Positions 9,001 to 20,888 of a stretch of 64,000 nucleotides of DNA are shown in pieces; the first letter of the stretch is position 1; each line of letters opens with the position of its first letter. The translations under genes were made by a program, and so were the position numbers. This DNA is from Stenotrophomonas nematodicola (lineage in GTDB: Bacteria > Pseudomonadota > Gammaproteobacteria > Xanthomonadales > Xanthomonadaceae): positions 62,001 through 126,000 of the forward strand of contig NZ_WIAY01000006.1 of the NCBI RefSeq assembly GCF_009467805.1, read 5' to 3'. Below the pieces are notes generated by a model that ran no database searches, was not told where the DNA came from, and worked only from the letters and a program-made list of their open reading frames with translations.

Positions 9001-9513
9001 TTATGGCACCGCGCTGGCGCGTCGGGCGTCGCGCGCCGGGGCCGCGGCATCGCCGTCACGGCGCAGCGTGGCCACGCCATGCCCGCGCTCGGCCAGGTAT
9101 TCCAGCCACTTGCCCAGGAAGGTGTTCATCCGCATGCGGTGGCTGATCAGCTCGGCCGGCGGCGGGTACATGCCCATGACATCCTGCCAGCGGCGGCCGA
9201 CATAGCAATGGGTGGTCTCGGCCTGGCGGGCGTCACGGTACAGGCGCACATAGGCCGACGGGTCCGGCTGGCCGGTGACGGGGTCGGCGAAGTCGTAGGT
9301 GAGCCGCAGTTCGACGGTGTAGCGGTGGCATTCGATGACATCCAGGCGCACGTCCAGCCCGTCGCCGATCGAGGACACATAGCTGCCGGGTGCCAGCTCC
9401 GCCGGTGCGAACAGGCGCACCAGATGCTGGTAGTTCTCTGCGTACAGGCCCATCAGCCAGCTCAGGCGGCTGAGCCGGGGGATGCGTTCCAGTCGGGGTG
9501 ATGCCTGGGCCAT
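9001..9513 (-). CDS. DUF1249 (YqiB-like) protein
   Basis: A 170-residue protein matching the YqiB/DUF1249 family: LMGLYAENYQHLVRLF at the N-terminus, the conserved VIECHRYTVELRLTYDF and SAYVRLYRDARQAE segments, and NTFLGKWLEYLAERGHG near the end. The family is common in gammaproteobacteria and has no established biochemical role; in E. coli the gene lies beside cpdA and nudF. Here it follows a NUDIX gene on the same strand, about 60 bases upstream of it. The C-terminal 25 residues (Arg/Ala/Asp-rich) extend beyond the usual family end. Confidence 0.85.
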   Translation of the reverse strand: MAQASPRLERIPRLSRLSWLMGLYAENYQHLVRLFAPAELAPGSYVSSIGDGLDVRLDVIECHRYTVELRLTYDFADPVTGQPDPSAYVRLYRDARQAETTHCYVGRRWQDVMGMYPPPAELISHRMRMNTFLGKWLEYLAERGHGVATLRRDGDAAAPARDARRASAVP

Positions 9514-9589
9514 GTCTCGATCCTACACGTTGATCCTCCAACGTGGGGGCGGCAGCGGCCCGGCCAAAGGGCCGGCCGGGCACCAGGCG

Positions 9590-10411
9590 TCAGTACATCT
9601 CCCGCTGCAGCCCCAGCGTGGCCAGCACCTTGCTTGAGATTTCCTCGATGGAGGTGTGGGTGGTGCTCAGGGTCGGGATGCGCTCCATGCGGAACATGGT
9701 CTCCGCAGCCGCCACTTCGCGGCGGCAGGTCTCCAGGTTGGCGTAGCGCGAATTCGGGCGGCGCTCCTGGCGGATCTGCTGCAGACGGTCCGGGTCGATC
9801 GTCAGGCCGAACAGCTTCTTGCGGTAGGGGCGCAGCCGCGGCGGCAGCCGGTCCTGTTCCAGGTCCTCGTCGGTCAGCGGGTAGTTCGCCGCGCGCACCC
9901 CGTAGTGCAGCGCCAGGTAGATGCAGGTGGGGGTCTTGCCGGCCCGCGACACGGCCACCAGGATCACGTCGGCATCGTCGTAATTGATGGCAATGCCATC
10001 GTCGTGGGTCAACGCGAAGTTCATCGCGTTGATGCGCCGGTGATAGGTCTCGAAGTCCACCATGCCGTGGGCCTGGCCGACCCGGGAATGGCGGCTGACG
10101 GCCAGCTCGCGCTCCAGCGGCTCGATGAAGGGGGCGAACACGTCCAGCATCAACCCGCCGCTTTCCGCCAGGATCACGCTCAGCCCGCTGTCCACGCAGG
10201 AGCTGACCACGATCGGCCGGACCTGGTAGCGCTCGCCCGCCGCGCGGATCCGTTCACAGGCCTCCCGGGCCTTTTCGGGGTCATCGACAAAGGACATGCG
10301 GTCGGTAATGAAGCTGAACCCGGAGAACTGGGTCAGCAGGCTATGTCCAATGGTTTCAGCGGTGATACCGGTTCCATCGGACACGTAGAACACCGGACGG
10401 ATCGTCGACAT
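9590..10411 (-). CDS. ppsR: Phosphoenolpyruvate synthase regulatory protein (kinase/pyrophosphorylase)
   Basis: A 273-residue DUF299 protein. PpsR inactivates PEP synthase by ADP-dependent phosphorylation of a threonine and reactivates it by Pi-dependent dephosphorylation. The start [20 protein letters not shown] is the family N-terminus, and the P-loop-like [14 protein letters not shown] lies near residue 150. It is divergent from ppsA, its target, with about 140 bases between them, the usual arrangement in this family. Confidence 0.95.
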   Translation of the reverse strand: MSTIRPVFYVSDGTGITAETIGHSLLTQFSGFSFITDRMSFVDDPEKAREACERIRAAGERYQVRPIVVSSCVDSGLSVILAESGGLMLDVFAPFIEPLERELAVSRHSRVGQAHGMVDFETYHRRINAMNFALTHDDGIAINYDDADVILVAVSRAGKTPTCIYLALHYGVRAANYPLTDEDLEQDRLPPRLRPYRKKLFGLTIDPDRLQQIRQERRPNSRYANLETCRREVAAAETMFRMERIPTLSTTHTSIEEISSKVLATLGLQREMY

Positions 10412-10555
10412 GCGCCTTTTACCCCCTCTGAAGCCTAAAAAGACCGTCGATACAAGCTTGTGCCGACGGCGGTCTGCCCGGCATCATATCGGCTTCTTCC
10501 TACGGACGTGGCCATTCCAGCCCGCCTCGGGCGATGGCCAAACGGAGCATCGCGC

Positions 10556-12934
<2,379 letters not shown>

Positions 12935-12955
12935 TCCAGCCGTTCCGGTAGACGA

Positions 12956-12986
12956 CAGAACCCCGCGCAAGCGGGGTTCTGCTTTT
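12956..12986 (+). terminator. Rho-independent terminator of ppsA
   Basis: An 11-base-pair perfect stem (arms 12956-12966 and 12971-12981) with a GCAA tetraloop, followed by CTTTT. It starts 22 bases after the ppsA stop codon. Confidence 0.92.
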
Positions 12987-13030
12987 ATGGGCCAGGGGCA
13001 CGCGATGCCGGACGTGAACGCAGCGCCGAT

Positions 13031-13086
13031 GACCCACGGTCGGCTCTACCGGTGAGGGGCCACGATCAGCCGACCGTTGGTCGGCT
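13031..13086. repeat. GTAG-type (SMAG-like) REP repeat pair
   Basis: The minus strand of 13031-13050 reads GGTAGAGCCGACCGTGGG, and 13068-13086 is a near-perfect hairpin with arms AGCCGACC and GGTCGGCT. The GTAG start plus a CCGACC-rich hairpin matches the SMAG elements known as abundant intergenic repeats in Stenotrophomonas maltophilia. Copies elsewhere in this genome cannot be checked from the window. Confidence 0.55.
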
Positions 13087-13117
13087 GCCGCGCGCACGCG
13101 CAGCGAACCACCGGTGG

Positions 13118-13993
13118 TTACGAATTGTCGGCCTGACCGGCGAGCAACGCGTACGCGGCGCGGACCGTGTCGTACCCGTAGGTGCGCTCCAGCCGGCGCA
13201 CGATGAAATGGCCGCGCGCCATGTCCTGGTAATAGTCGGTGAACATGGTGTTGAGCGTCGCCCCGGCCACGGCCCCGACGATCGGGACGGCCTGTGCGGC
13301 GAACTTCTCGGTCACCACCACACCGAAGCGCGCGGCAACCTTCTCCACGATCTTGGCCAGCCACTTGCCGGCTTCCTTCGGGGTCAGCCCGATCATCACC
13401 GGGGTGCCGCCCACGGCGCGTCCGGCCAGCTCGGCCGACAGGTGGCGCATCACTTCCGCGGTAAACCCGCGGGTGATGTAGTAACCGGTCTCGCTGGCGT
13501 CGTCCTTGCCGGAGTTTCCCCCGAGCGCAAACACCTCCAGGCAGGCATGGCGCGTGGCCATGTCACGCAGGTCGAACCCTTCGCTGCGGGCCACATCGGC
13601 CACCGAGCGCATCATGATCGTGGTCGACACCGGCAACTCAATGAACAGTGTGGTGAAGCCGAAGGCCCCGCCGACCGCACCGGAGGTCGCCGCCGCCAGC
13701 TTGTGCCAGCGCGTCGATGCGGCCTTGCCAGGCGTGTTGTCCATCGTCCACAGGGCGGCCTGCGCGGACTTGAACAGTGCCGCTTCGACCGCACCGTGGA
13801 TGCGCCGGGACACCGACTGCGGCAGTTTCTTCACCGCGAACTCCAGCGGCGAGCCGATCAGGTTGGCCATCTTGGCGGTCAGCGTAGGCGACTCCAGCAG
13901 CGCGACGGCGCGCTGCAGGTCGGCCCAGTCCTGCGACGTGGGCAGGATCTGCGTTTCCAGCGGGGGTGGCGTGCTGCGGACGAGGTCGTTCAT
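13118..13993 (-). CDS. EcsC-family protein
   Basis: A 291-residue protein of the EcsC family: AAATSGAVGGAFGFTTLFIELPVSTTIMMRSVADVARSEG is the conserved hydrophobic core (about residues 105-145, possibly membrane associated), followed by a glycine-rich AQAVPIVGAVAGATLNTMFTDYYQDMARGHF near the C-terminus. The family is named after a Bacillus gene near an ABC transporter, but its biochemical role is not known. ATGs at 13993 and 14005 are both possible; neither has a strong ribosome site. Confidence 0.85.
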   Translation of the reverse strand: MNDLVRSTPPPLETQILPTSQDWADLQRAVALLESPTLTAKMANLIGSPLEFAVKKLPQSVSRRIHGAVEAALFKSAQAALWTMDNTPGKAASTRWHKLAAATSGAVGGAFGFTTLFIELPVSTTIMMRSVADVARSEGFDLRDMATRHACLEVFALGGNSGKDDASETGYYITRGFTAEVMRHLSAELAGRAVGGTPVMIGLTPKEAGKWLAKIVEKVAARFGVVVTEKFAAQAVPIVGAVAGATLNTMFTDYYQDMARGHFIVRRLERTYGYDTVRAAYALLAGQADNS

Positions 13994-14033
13994 GCCGCGG
14001 ATCATAGCGCCGCAGGCTTGAACGGCGCGTTCA

Positions 14034-14609
14034 TCACGCCTGCGCGGGCAGCCCCGCCAGCGCGCCCATGAACTGGCGGTAGTGGCGCAGTTCGGCGATC
14101 GAGTCGTGCACGTCGCTCAGCGCGGTGTGGCTGGACGTCTTGCCGACCCCCGCAGCAATTGCCGGGGCCCAGCGCCGGGCCAGTTCCTTCACCGTGGACA
14201 CGTCCAGGTTGCGGTAGTGGAAGTACTTTTCCAGGCGGGGCATCTCGCGGTGCAGGAAGCGACGGTCCTGGCAGATGGAATTGCCGCACATCGGCGAGGC
14301 GCCGGCCTTGATCCATTGCGCCAGGAAGTTCACCGTCTGCGCTTCCGCCTGGCCCAGCGTGACGGTGCTCTCGACCACCCGCTGCCACAGGCCGGAGCGA
14401 CGGTGCTGGTTGCGGTTCCACTCGTCCATCGCTTCCAGCCGCTCCACCGGATGGTGGATGGCGAACTCGGGCCCTTCGGCCAGCACGTTCAACTGCGCGT
14501 CGGTCACGACCGTGGCGATCTCGATGATCGCATCGTTGTCGGTGTCCAGACCGGTCATTTCCAGGTCGATCCAGATCAGTCGTTCGCCTTCTGCGCCGTT
14601 GTCCGCCAT
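14034..14609 (-). CDS. orn: Oligoribonuclease
   Basis: A 191-residue DEDDh 3'-5' exonuclease that degrades two- to five-nucleotide RNAs, including pGpG from c-di-GMP turnover; it is usually essential. The DEDDh residues are visible: [12 protein letters not shown] (D and E), the aspartate-bearing [11 protein letters not shown], and [16 protein letters not shown] (H and D). Length matches E. coli Orn (181). The ATG at 14609 precedes an 8-residue leader before the conserved start. Confidence 0.96.
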   Translation of the reverse strand: MADNGAEGERLIWIDLEMTGLDTDNDAIIEIATVVTDAQLNVLAEGPEFAIHHPVERLEAMDEWNRNQHRRSGLWQRVVESTVTLGQAEAQTVNFLAQWIKAGASPMCGNSICQDRRFLHREMPRLEKYFHYRNLDVSTVKELARRWAPAIAAGVGKTSSHTALSDVHDSIAELRHYRQFMGALAGLPAQA

Positions 14610-14715
14610 GTCTACGCCTTGTGCTGGGGTCGTCGCGACAGCGCCGACCGGGGATGGAAAGGGCGCCATGATACCGCCATCGCGTCGACGCTCCGTCGCC
14701 GGCGCAGCCAGGAGG

Positions 14716-15240
14716 TCACTCCAGCAGCAGTGGCGGCTTGCCGCGCTTGGCGCGGAAGTAGTTGGTCAGGCGCGTGCTCGCCTCCTTGGCCAGCACGCCG
14801 CCGTGAACCTCCACGCGGTGGTTGTGCCGCGCGTCGCCGATGAGGTCGAACACGCTGCCGCAGGCACCGGTCTTCGGATCACTGGCGCCGTACACCAGCC
14901 GCGCCACGCGCGCATGCACAATCGCCATCGCGCACATCGCGCAGGGCTCCAGCGTGACGTACAACGTGCTGCCAAGCAGGCGATGGTTGCCGATCGCCCG
15001 GCCCGCGTGGCGCATCGCCACGATCTCGGCATGCGCACTGGGATCGTGGTCGGCGATGTTGAGATTCCAGCCCTCACCCAGCACCTCGCCCTGGGCACCC
15101 ACCAGCACCGCGCCGACGGGAATCTCGTCGAACTCGCGCTCGGCGCGGCCCGCCAGGACCAGGGCGTGCTGCATCCAGTGTTCGTCGCGGTCGTGGACCG
15201 GAACGCCCAGCGGCGGTGGCGGCGGCAGGCGCTCAACCAC
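14716..15240 (-). CDS. tadA: tRNA(Arg) adenosine-34 deaminase
   Basis: A cytidine/deoxycytidylate-deaminase-fold enzyme that converts A34 to inosine in tRNA-Arg(ACG). The zinc site is complete: HAEI (histidine plus proton-shuttling glutamate) and [31 protein letters not shown] aligns with the start of E. coli TadA, which shows that coding begins upstream of the first ATG (15174). The GTG at 15240, overlapping the mntR stop codon, is therefore chosen, giving 174 residues and translational coupling to mntR. Confidence 0.92.
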   Translation of the reverse strand: MVERLPPPPPLGVPVHDRDEHWMQHALVLAGRAEREFDEIPVGAVLVGAQGEVLGEGWNLNIADHDPSAHAEIVAMRHAGRAIGNHRLLGSTLYVTLEPCAMCAMAIVHARVARLVYGASDPKTGACGSVFDLIGDARHNHRVEVHGGVLAKEASTRLTNYFRAKRGKPPLLLE

Positions 15241-15691
15241 GGCGTTCGGCCTTGCGCAGGAAGGCCTCGAAGGCAGCCAGCGTAGCCTCGCTGACGTGAT
15301 GCTCGATGCCCTCGGCATCGCGCCGCGCCGAATCGGCATCCACCCCCAGCGCCAGCAGGAAGCGCTCCACCGTCTGGTGGCGCGCCCGCATTTCAACTGC
15401 GAGCTGCTCGCCGGCCGGGGTCAGGAACACCCCCCGGTACGGCCGCTGTATCGCCCAGCCCTCCTTGACCAGCCGCTTGAGCGCCTTGGCCACCGTGGGC
15501 TGGGCGACGCCCAGGCGCGTGGCGATGTCCACCTGCCGCGCTTCGCGACCATCGGCGATGAGATCGGCAATCAGCTCCACGTAGTCTTCCACCAGCTCCG
15601 ACCGGCGCGCCTCGCGCACCTGCACGAACCCTTCCACGTGCATGTGGGCATCGATCAGCGGGGACGGCGGTTTGCGGGTGGTCGGGGTCAT
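15233..15691 (-). CDS. mntR: Manganese-responsive regulator MntR (DtxR family)
   Basis: A 152-residue DtxR/MntR-type repressor, close to the length of E. coli MntR. The N-terminal winged helix includes [23 protein letters not shown] (recognition helix); the C-terminal dimerisation and metal-binding region has [14 protein letters not shown] and [17 protein letters not shown], with the conserved EGIEHHVS metal ligands. It probably represses manganese uptake genes when Mn(II) is high. It overlaps tadA downstream; no mntH or mntP is in the window. Confidence 0.88.
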   Translation of the reverse strand: MTPTTRKPPSPLIDAHMHVEGFVQVREARRSELVEDYVELIADLIADGREARQVDIATRLGVAQPTVAKALKRLVKEGWAIQRPYRGVFLTPAGEQLAVEMRARHQTVERFLLALGVDADSARRDAEGIEHHVSEATLAAFEAFLRKAERRG

Positions 15692-15836
15692 GCAGGCTCC
15701 TGCGGGCGGCCGCGGGCAGAAGACGCTGGCGGCTGGAGGCGCAGTTTACCGCAGCCGTTCCGCATCCCCCTCACGGCTGGCTGCGGTGGCGGTCCAGCGC
15801 GCCATAATGGACACCGCTCATCCACGCCCTCCGCCC

Positions 15837-16070
15837 ATGTCCGACCTGCCTGCCCTGCCCACCCTGCCACTGGGCCATTACCGTCACTTCAAGGGCGGCA
15901 ACTACGAGGTGCTCGGCATCGTCCGGCACAGCGAAACCCTCGAGCCGATGGTTCTGTACCGCCCCCTCGATGCCGACATCGGCGTCTGGGTCCGACCGTA
16001 TGCGATGTTCATCGCCCAGGTCGACGTGGACGGACAGCCGCGCGCGCGATTCGCACGCGTCACGGACTGA
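15837..16070 (+). CDS. DUF1653 protein
   Basis: A 77-residue protein of the DUF1653 family: GHYRHFKGGNYEVLGIVRHSETLEPMVLYR and VWVRPYAMF are the diagnostic blocks. It is a small beta-barrel-like domain with no known function. A CATAAT sequence at 15802-15807 may be a -10 element, which would leave a short leader; there is no clear ribosome site. An in-frame ATG eleven codons upstream lies at the presumed transcription start and is less likely. Confidence 0.85.
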   Translation: MSDLPALPTLPLGHYRHFKGGNYEVLGIVRHSETLEPMVLYRPLDADIGVWVRPYAMFIAQVDVDGQPRARFARVTD

Positions 16071-16099
16071 TTCCCGCGCGTTGCCCGCTGCGTCGCGCC

Positions 16100-17077
16100 T
16101 CAGGCGGCCACTGCAGGCAGCAGCGCACGCAGCCGCGCCAGCACCGTCTGCACGGCCGGGTCGGCGGAAGGCTCAAACGCCTGCAACCGTGTGGCCAACG
16201 TACCCAGGACGTCGGCGACCGACGGCGCAGCCACGTTCGATGCGCCTTCGTCGAGATCCAGATGCGCGCCGATGGCCGCACCCATCACCTCGAAACAGGC
16301 GACCCCCGCCGCATCCAGGCGCGAGGGCAACGGATCCAGTGCGCACAGCGTGCCGAAGAAACTGCCGTCACGCCGTCGCACCGGTACCGAGATGTAACTC
16401 TCAAAGCCGTACATCGCCGGCGTGTGGTGCCGAGAGAATACCGGGTGCTCGCTGGCTTGGTTGAACTGCACCGTCATCTGGTGCTGCCGGATTTCATGGC
16501 AGATCGTGGTTTCGAGCACAAGATCCTGCCCCGGTGCGAGGCCGAAGCCCAGCAGGTCGTGCACCGCGCAGGTGGTCCAGCGGTCGCTCGTCACCCGCGC
16601 CACGGCAACGAAGCGCATCGCGGTGAGGTCGCTGGCCAGCGCCAGGATGCCCGGTACCGCCGGCATCGCCTGCAACTGCGCCACGTCGAGCATGCGCGGG
16701 TCGCTGGGCGGGGTGTCGTCGTTTCCTGCGCTCGGCCCCCAGTTGGACTCATCGACGAGGTTGTCCAGCACGGCGAGACGGCGATCAAGCACCTGCGCCG
16801 TCACCCGCTCGACCAGACCACGCACCGCCGCCGACAGACCGCGCGCATCGGTGATGGCGCCGACGAAGTGCAGCCCCTCGCCCACCAGACGGATCTGCTC
16901 GACGGCAAAGGTCTCGCGCAGGCCGCGGCCCGCCTCACGGTGGAAGGCAAGCATCCAATCGTCGGGCGGTACGCCGTCGAGGATCGCGGTGATGATGACC
17001 CGCGACCCGCCTGGCGCGTCCTGCTGGCCGGGCAGATCGAAACCGATCACTGTTGGAAAACGCGTGCCGGTAGTCAT
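16100..17077 (-). CDS. GAF-domain protein
   Basis: A 325-residue soluble protein. The region from about residue 130 to 270 is a GAF domain: MRFVAVARVTSDRWTTCAV, ETTICHEIRQHQ, HHTPAMYGFESYISVPVRRRDGSFFGTLCALDP. This last block, with an early cysteine-histidine pair, is typical of GAF domains in bacterial signalling proteins. No GGDEF, kinase or other output domain follows; the C-terminus is a short helix-rich stretch. The N-terminal 130 residues are unassigned. GGGGGG just before the ATG at 17077 is the likely ribosome site. Confidence 0.75.
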   Translation of the reverse strand: MTTGTRFPTVIGFDLPGQQDAPGGSRVIITAILDGVPPDDWMLAFHREAGRGLRETFAVEQIRLVGEGLHFVGAITDARGLSAAVRGLVERVTAQVLDRRLAVLDNLVDESNWGPSAGNDDTPPSDPRMLDVAQLQAMPAVPGILALASDLTAMRFVAVARVTSDRWTTCAVHDLLGFGLAPGQDLVLETTICHEIRQHQMTVQFNQASEHPVFSRHHTPAMYGFESYISVPVRRRDGSFFGTLCALDPLPSRLDAAGVACFEVMGAAIGAHLDLDEGASNVAAPSVADVLGTLATRLQAFEPSADPAVQTVLARLRALLPAVAA

Positions 17078-17589
17078 AGCCCCCCTGTCGGCGCGTCTGC
17101 GCGCCTGTCCGCCATTGTCGCACGAATGCCGGAGATGCCCGTACCGTGCGGGCCCGGCGTCGGGTGTCGCCGCGTGAGGCGCAGGAAGCATCCATGCGCC
17201 GGTCGTTTCCGTGCCACACGCGATCGGTGACATCGGTGGGTCGGGGACGGAACGTCATGCGCTGCCCCGGCGCAGCCACGAACGGTTTCCCCGCGTGATA
17301 CCTGCCGCACGACCTGCGACCCCGGAACGGCAGCCCTTCCATCGGCATCGCCATCGCCGCGCCCTGTCCTGCAGGCGGAAAGCTGCGTCCCGTATCGGCG
17401 GAGGACCGCCGGCCGTTGCCGCCCCGTTGCCCCACGAACGCGGCGATCGCGGCCTGCGCGGCACTTTTCCCGGCTGCCGGCCGATATGGCCCGGTGCTGA
17501 ACCGGGCGGCGCCGTCGTTCCTGACCGGGCTGGATGTTGCGGCGCAGCAGTACAATTACGGACCGTACCGCATTGCCTCCCGCTGCCCA

Positions 17590-18807
17590 ATGAGCTCTCC
17601 CGCCCTTTCCCTCGCTGCGCGCCTGACCCCGCGCGAGCGCACCTTCATCCTGCTTGCGCTGTCGCTGGGCGGCTTTGCGATCGGTACCAGCGAGTTCGCG
17701 AGCATGGGCCTGATGCTGGAGATCAGCCGCGGCCTGTCGATCAGCGAAACGCAGGTCGGCCACCTGATCAGTGCGTACGCCATCGGCGTGGTGGTGGGCG
17801 CGCCGGTGCTGGCCTTCGCCGGTGCCGGATTTGCGCGACGCTCCCTGCTGCTGGCGCTGATGGGCTTCTATGCGGTGGGCAACCTGGCCAGCGCGCTGGC
17901 GCCCAACTACGGCACGATGCTGCTGGCGCGCTTTGTCGCCGGCCTGCCGCACGGCGCCTACTTCGGTGTGGCGATGCTGGTGGCAGCCGCGATCAGCCCG
18001 CCGTCCCAGCGTGGATCGGCGATGTCCAAGGTGCTGCTCGGCCTGTCGGTCGCGATCCTGGTGGGCAACCCGCTTACCACCTGGCTGGGCCAGATGCTCA
18101 GCTGGCGCACCGCGTTCGCGCTGGTCAGCGTGCTGGCCATCGCCACGGTGGCGATGATCGCCCGCTTCCTGCTGCCCGATCCGGACGAGCAGCGCACCTC
18201 GCCGATGCGCGAGCTGCGCGCCTTCAACCGCCCGCAGGTGTGGCTGGCGCTGGCGATCGGCTCCATCGGCTTTGCCGGCATGTTCTGCGTCTTCACCTAC
18301 CTGGCGCCGACGCTGGTGCAGGTCACCGGCCTGGCCGAATCCTGGATGCCGGTCGCGGTGGGCATCTTCGGCATCGGCGCGATCATCGGCAACGTCGCCG
18401 GTGGCTGGCTCGTGGACCGTTTCCACTTCCGTGCAGCTGCCGTGGTGCTGGTGTGGTCGGTGATCGTGCTGCTGCTCTACCCGCTGGCGGCGCGCTCGGT
18501 GTGGAGCATCTTCCCGATGATCGTCGCGGTGGGCACGATGGGCGCGCTGGCAGCGGTGCTGCAGACCCGTCTGATGGACGTGGCCGGAGAAGCACAGACG
18601 CTGGCGGCCGCCTCCAACCATGCCGCCTTCAACACCGCCAACGCGCTGGGGCCGTGGTTTGGCGGCATGGCCATCGGTGCCGGCCTCAGTCCGGCCACCA
18701 CCGGCTATGTCGGCGCCGCCACGGCGTTGGGCGGTCTGCTGCTGTGGGGCGTGGCGATGCTGGTCGAGCGCCAGTCACGCGCGCTCGCCGTGCCCTGCGA
18801 GCGCTGA
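17590..18807 (+). CDS. MFS transporter, AraJ/arabinose-efflux type
   Basis: A 405-residue 12-helix major facilitator. It starts LTPRERTFILLALSLGGFAIGTSEFASMGLM, a signature of the drug:H+ antiporter DHA1 group (AraJ, YdhP, PbuE). The motif-A-like region is GFARRSLLLALMGFYAVGN, and the second half has GGWLVDRFHFRAAAVV. Its substrate is unknown; sugar, nucleoside or drug efflux are family options. A TACAAT at 17551-17556 may serve as a -10 element. Confidence 0.85.
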   Translation: MSSPALSLAARLTPRERTFILLALSLGGFAIGTSEFASMGLMLEISRGLSISETQVGHLISAYAIGVVVGAPVLAFAGAGFARRSLLLALMGFYAVGNLASALAPNYGTMLLARFVAGLPHGAYFGVAMLVAAAISPPSQRGSAMSKVLLGLSVAILVGNPLTTWLGQMLSWRTAFALVSVLAIATVAMIARFLLPDPDEQRTSPMRELRAFNRPQVWLALAIGSIGFAGMFCVFTYLAPTLVQVTGLAESWMPVAVGIFGIGAIIGNVAGGWLVDRFHFRAAAVVLVWSVIVLLLYPLAARSVWSIFPMIVAVGTMGALAAVLQTRLMDVAGEAQTLAAASNHAAFNTANALGPWFGGMAIGAGLSPATTGYVGAATALGGLLLWGVAMLVERQSRALAVPCER

Positions 18808-18819
18808 GCGGCACGGCGA

Positions 18820-19608
18820 TCAGGCGACCGGCCTGCTCCGCGCCTGATCGATCTGCGCCAGCAGTTGCCTGCGGTCCGTCACGCCCGGCATGACCCGCAC
18901 CAGGTTCCGCAGCATGCGCAGGTCCTGCTGCCAGCCCAGCTGAGTGCTGAGCTGGTGCAGGGCCTTGGCTTCACCGCCTCCGCCGCGCACATGCGGCACC
19001 TTCGACAGGTGCGCATCCAGGTAGGGCATGGCTTCCACCTGCATGCGCAGGCGCCGCACTTTGCGCCGCCAGCGGTGCAGCCGTTCCGGCTCCGGATGTC
19101 GATGGGCCCGACGCTCCGCCTTGCGCACGCGGTTGGCACTGCGCGCAAGGCCGGCCCGTACCTGCGACAGGGTGATCGCGGCCCAGGGCTGGGCATCCAG
19201 CAGCGCGCCGACCCGCCGGACCCGATCACGCCGGCGACCGAATGCCGGATCGCCGGCCAGCGCGCGCCGCAACCAGGCATCGCGACGCGCCTGCAGGCGC
19301 CCGATCACATACGGCCACGGCGCAGTGGGTGCGCGGGCGGCGAGCAGCGCCGCCGTCTCCACGGCCACGTGCGCGTCACGCAGTCCGGAAAGGCCATCCC
19401 CCAGCCGGCGCAGCATGGCATCGGCGTCACCCAGCGCAAGGTCGGTGCGTTCCAGCAGCGCCAGCAACGCCCGCAGGCGCCGGATCGCCTTGCGTGCGGC
19501 GTGCACGGATTCATGCGCGTCCCCGCCCGGCGACAACGCCTGCTCGATATCGCGGCACGCCTGGCGGGCAAGCGCATGGGCAGCGCTTCCGGGAACAACC
19601 GACTGCAT
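18820..19608 (-). CDS. CHAD-domain protein
   Basis: A 262-residue all-helical protein rich in Arg and His. It has the CHAD pattern: HESVHAARKAIRRLRALLALLER (the conserved His and basic residues), LRDAHVAVETAALL and RLHRWRRKVRRLRMQVEAMP. CHAD domains bind inorganic polyphosphate and are often linked to polyphosphate granules. No CYTH or SPX domain is fused here. The reading frame ends convergent to the MFS gene. Confidence 0.85.
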   Translation of the reverse strand: MQSVVPGSAAHALARQACRDIEQALSPGGDAHESVHAARKAIRRLRALLALLERTDLALGDADAMLRRLGDGLSGLRDAHVAVETAALLAARAPTAPWPYVIGRLQARRDAWLRRALAGDPAFGRRRDRVRRVGALLDAQPWAAITLSQVRAGLARSANRVRKAERRAHRHPEPERLHRWRRKVRRLRMQVEAMPYLDAHLSKVPHVRGGGGEAKALHQLSTQLGWQQDLRMLRNLVRVMPGVTDRRQLLAQIDQARSRPVA

Positions 19609-19699
19609 GGCACCCCACCGGAATCGTCACGGAACCGGCAGTGTAGCGGTCGATCCGCCCGCCGGATTCACGCCCGCCAGGCGGGGTGTGCCCCCGTGT

Positions 19700-19723
19700 C
19701 GGTACCGGGACCGCCCGGTACCG
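19700..19723. repeat. Perfect 10-bp hairpin after a minus-strand stop codon
   Basis: Arms CGGTACCGGG (19700-19709) and CCCGGTACCG (19714-19723) are separated by ACCG. It lies directly downstream of the stop of the gene ending at 19725. No T-run follows, so it could be a terminator only of an atypical kind or an mRNA-end stabiliser. Confidence 0.5.
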
Positions 19724-19724
19724 A

Positions 19725-20072
19725 TCAGGCCGTCGCCGGGGGCGACCGGTACTTGACCTTCATCGTCACCGTCCCGGACTTGCCCATCGTCAATTTGATG
19801 GGTACCTCCGGATGCGCCGACTTGATGTGCAGCCCTGCTTCTTCGCTGAGCGTGATCTCCATTTCGTCCACGTTGTTCTCGGCGCCCGCCTTGATCAGGT
19901 CCGCTGCGGATTGCGCCTGTACCTCCACGCTGGGCTTGAAGAACTTCCGTGCCAGCGCGGCCGCTGCCACCAGCGGCCCGAGCGGTGTCAATACGCTCAG
20001 CGCCATGCCGGCGGCGGCAATACCCGCAGCCGTGGTCAGGTCATACGATGGAGCGGATCCGTTGTCGGCCAT
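19725..20072 (-). CDS. Hypothetical protein with a hydrophobic segment
   Basis: A 115-residue protein beginning MADNGSAPSYDLTTAAGIAAAG. The ATG at 20072 follows AAGGGGG. Residues about 14-45 are hydrophobic and Ala/Leu/Gly-rich, followed by a soluble beta-rich part (ENNVDEMEITLSEEAGLHIKS and KLTMGKSGTVTMKVKY). No family is recognised. It stands between the CHAD gene and the GIY-YIG-like gene on the same strand. Confidence 0.65.
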   Translation of the reverse strand: MADNGSAPSYDLTTAAGIAAAGMALSVLTPLGPLVAAAALARKFFKPSVEVQAQSAADLIKAGAENNVDEMEITLSEEAGLHIKSAHPEVPIKLTMGKSGTVTMKVKYRSPPATA

Positions 20073-20137
20073 GTTTCCCCCTTGTGAGGGGGCACTATAT
20101 GAGCGCCTTGCGCGCCCAACAAGGCACCTGTTCCGCG

Positions 20138-20731
20138 CTACGCCGGCCGGTACCAGGACCACACGTGCGGCGGCACACGCCCCTCCAGATCAATCCCCAG
20201 CGCCACGTGGGCATCCAGGGCGTCGCGCAGCAGCACCTGCGCGCGTACGGACAAGGCATCGCGCGCGACCGGTTCCTCCGGCAGCACCGCAGCCGACCAG
20301 TCGAACAACCCGTCGGCGCGCGCCAGCATCGCGGCGGCGAGCCAAGCGCGCAGCGGGTGGATCCGGTGACCGCCCTCGGCCAGCGCCTGCACGGCGGGCC
20401 GCAGGAGATCGTTGGCACCCCGTACCCACTCGGTCCTGCCACCGGCCTTGTCCTGCACGGTGAGCGGTGCCGGCGCGCGATGCGCCTTCAGCGGGCGGCG
20501 CAGCGCCAGCTCGACATCGCGCGCGTCGCGCTGGGTCTCGGTTTCAATCAACACGCCGGCGTCGAGATCGAAGAACTCGAACCAGCGATGGTGGAGCGCG
20601 CCGATGCGCGCCAGCGGATCGCGCGAGAACCCGATCTTGCCGTAGTCCTCCCACGCGCAGGGGAACACATAGGCGAAACAGCGCCCATCGAGCGCGATCG
20701 GGGCGTTCTGGTCCTGCATCGGTTTCATCAT
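20138..20731 (-). CDS. T5orf172/MUG113-like (GIY-YIG superfamily) protein
   Basis: A 197-residue protein whose first 80 residues match the T5orf172 type of GIY-YIG domain: CFAYVFPCAWEDYGKIGFSRDPLARIGALHHRWFEFFD, then LIETETQRDARDVELALRR with the helix carrying the conserved glutamate. The canonical GIY and YIG tripeptides are altered (AYV ... YGKIG), as in T5orf172. Nuclease activity is not certain. The ATG at 20731 follows GGGAG by 10 bases; ATGs three and twelve bases downstream are alternatives. Confidence 0.68.
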   Translation of the reverse strand: MMKPMQDQNAPIALDGRCFAYVFPCAWEDYGKIGFSRDPLARIGALHHRWFEFFDLDAGVLIETETQRDARDVELALRRPLKAHRAPAPLTVQDKAGGRTEWVRGANDLLRPAVQALAEGGHRIHPLRAWLAAAMLARADGLFDWSAAVLPEEPVARDALSVRAQVLLRDALDAHVALGIDLEGRVPPHVWSWYRPA

Positions 20732-20888
20732 CGGTGGTTTGCTCCCGTTCTGGACCGCCGCCAGATTGACGGGACATCGGCTCATGAGCTGCGAACGCAG
20801 CGCGAGCGCAACGTGACGACCGGCAGCTTGATCCCCTGTCGACGCTCCGACGCGCATGCTGCGACCCAGGCCACCGAGGAGACCCCCA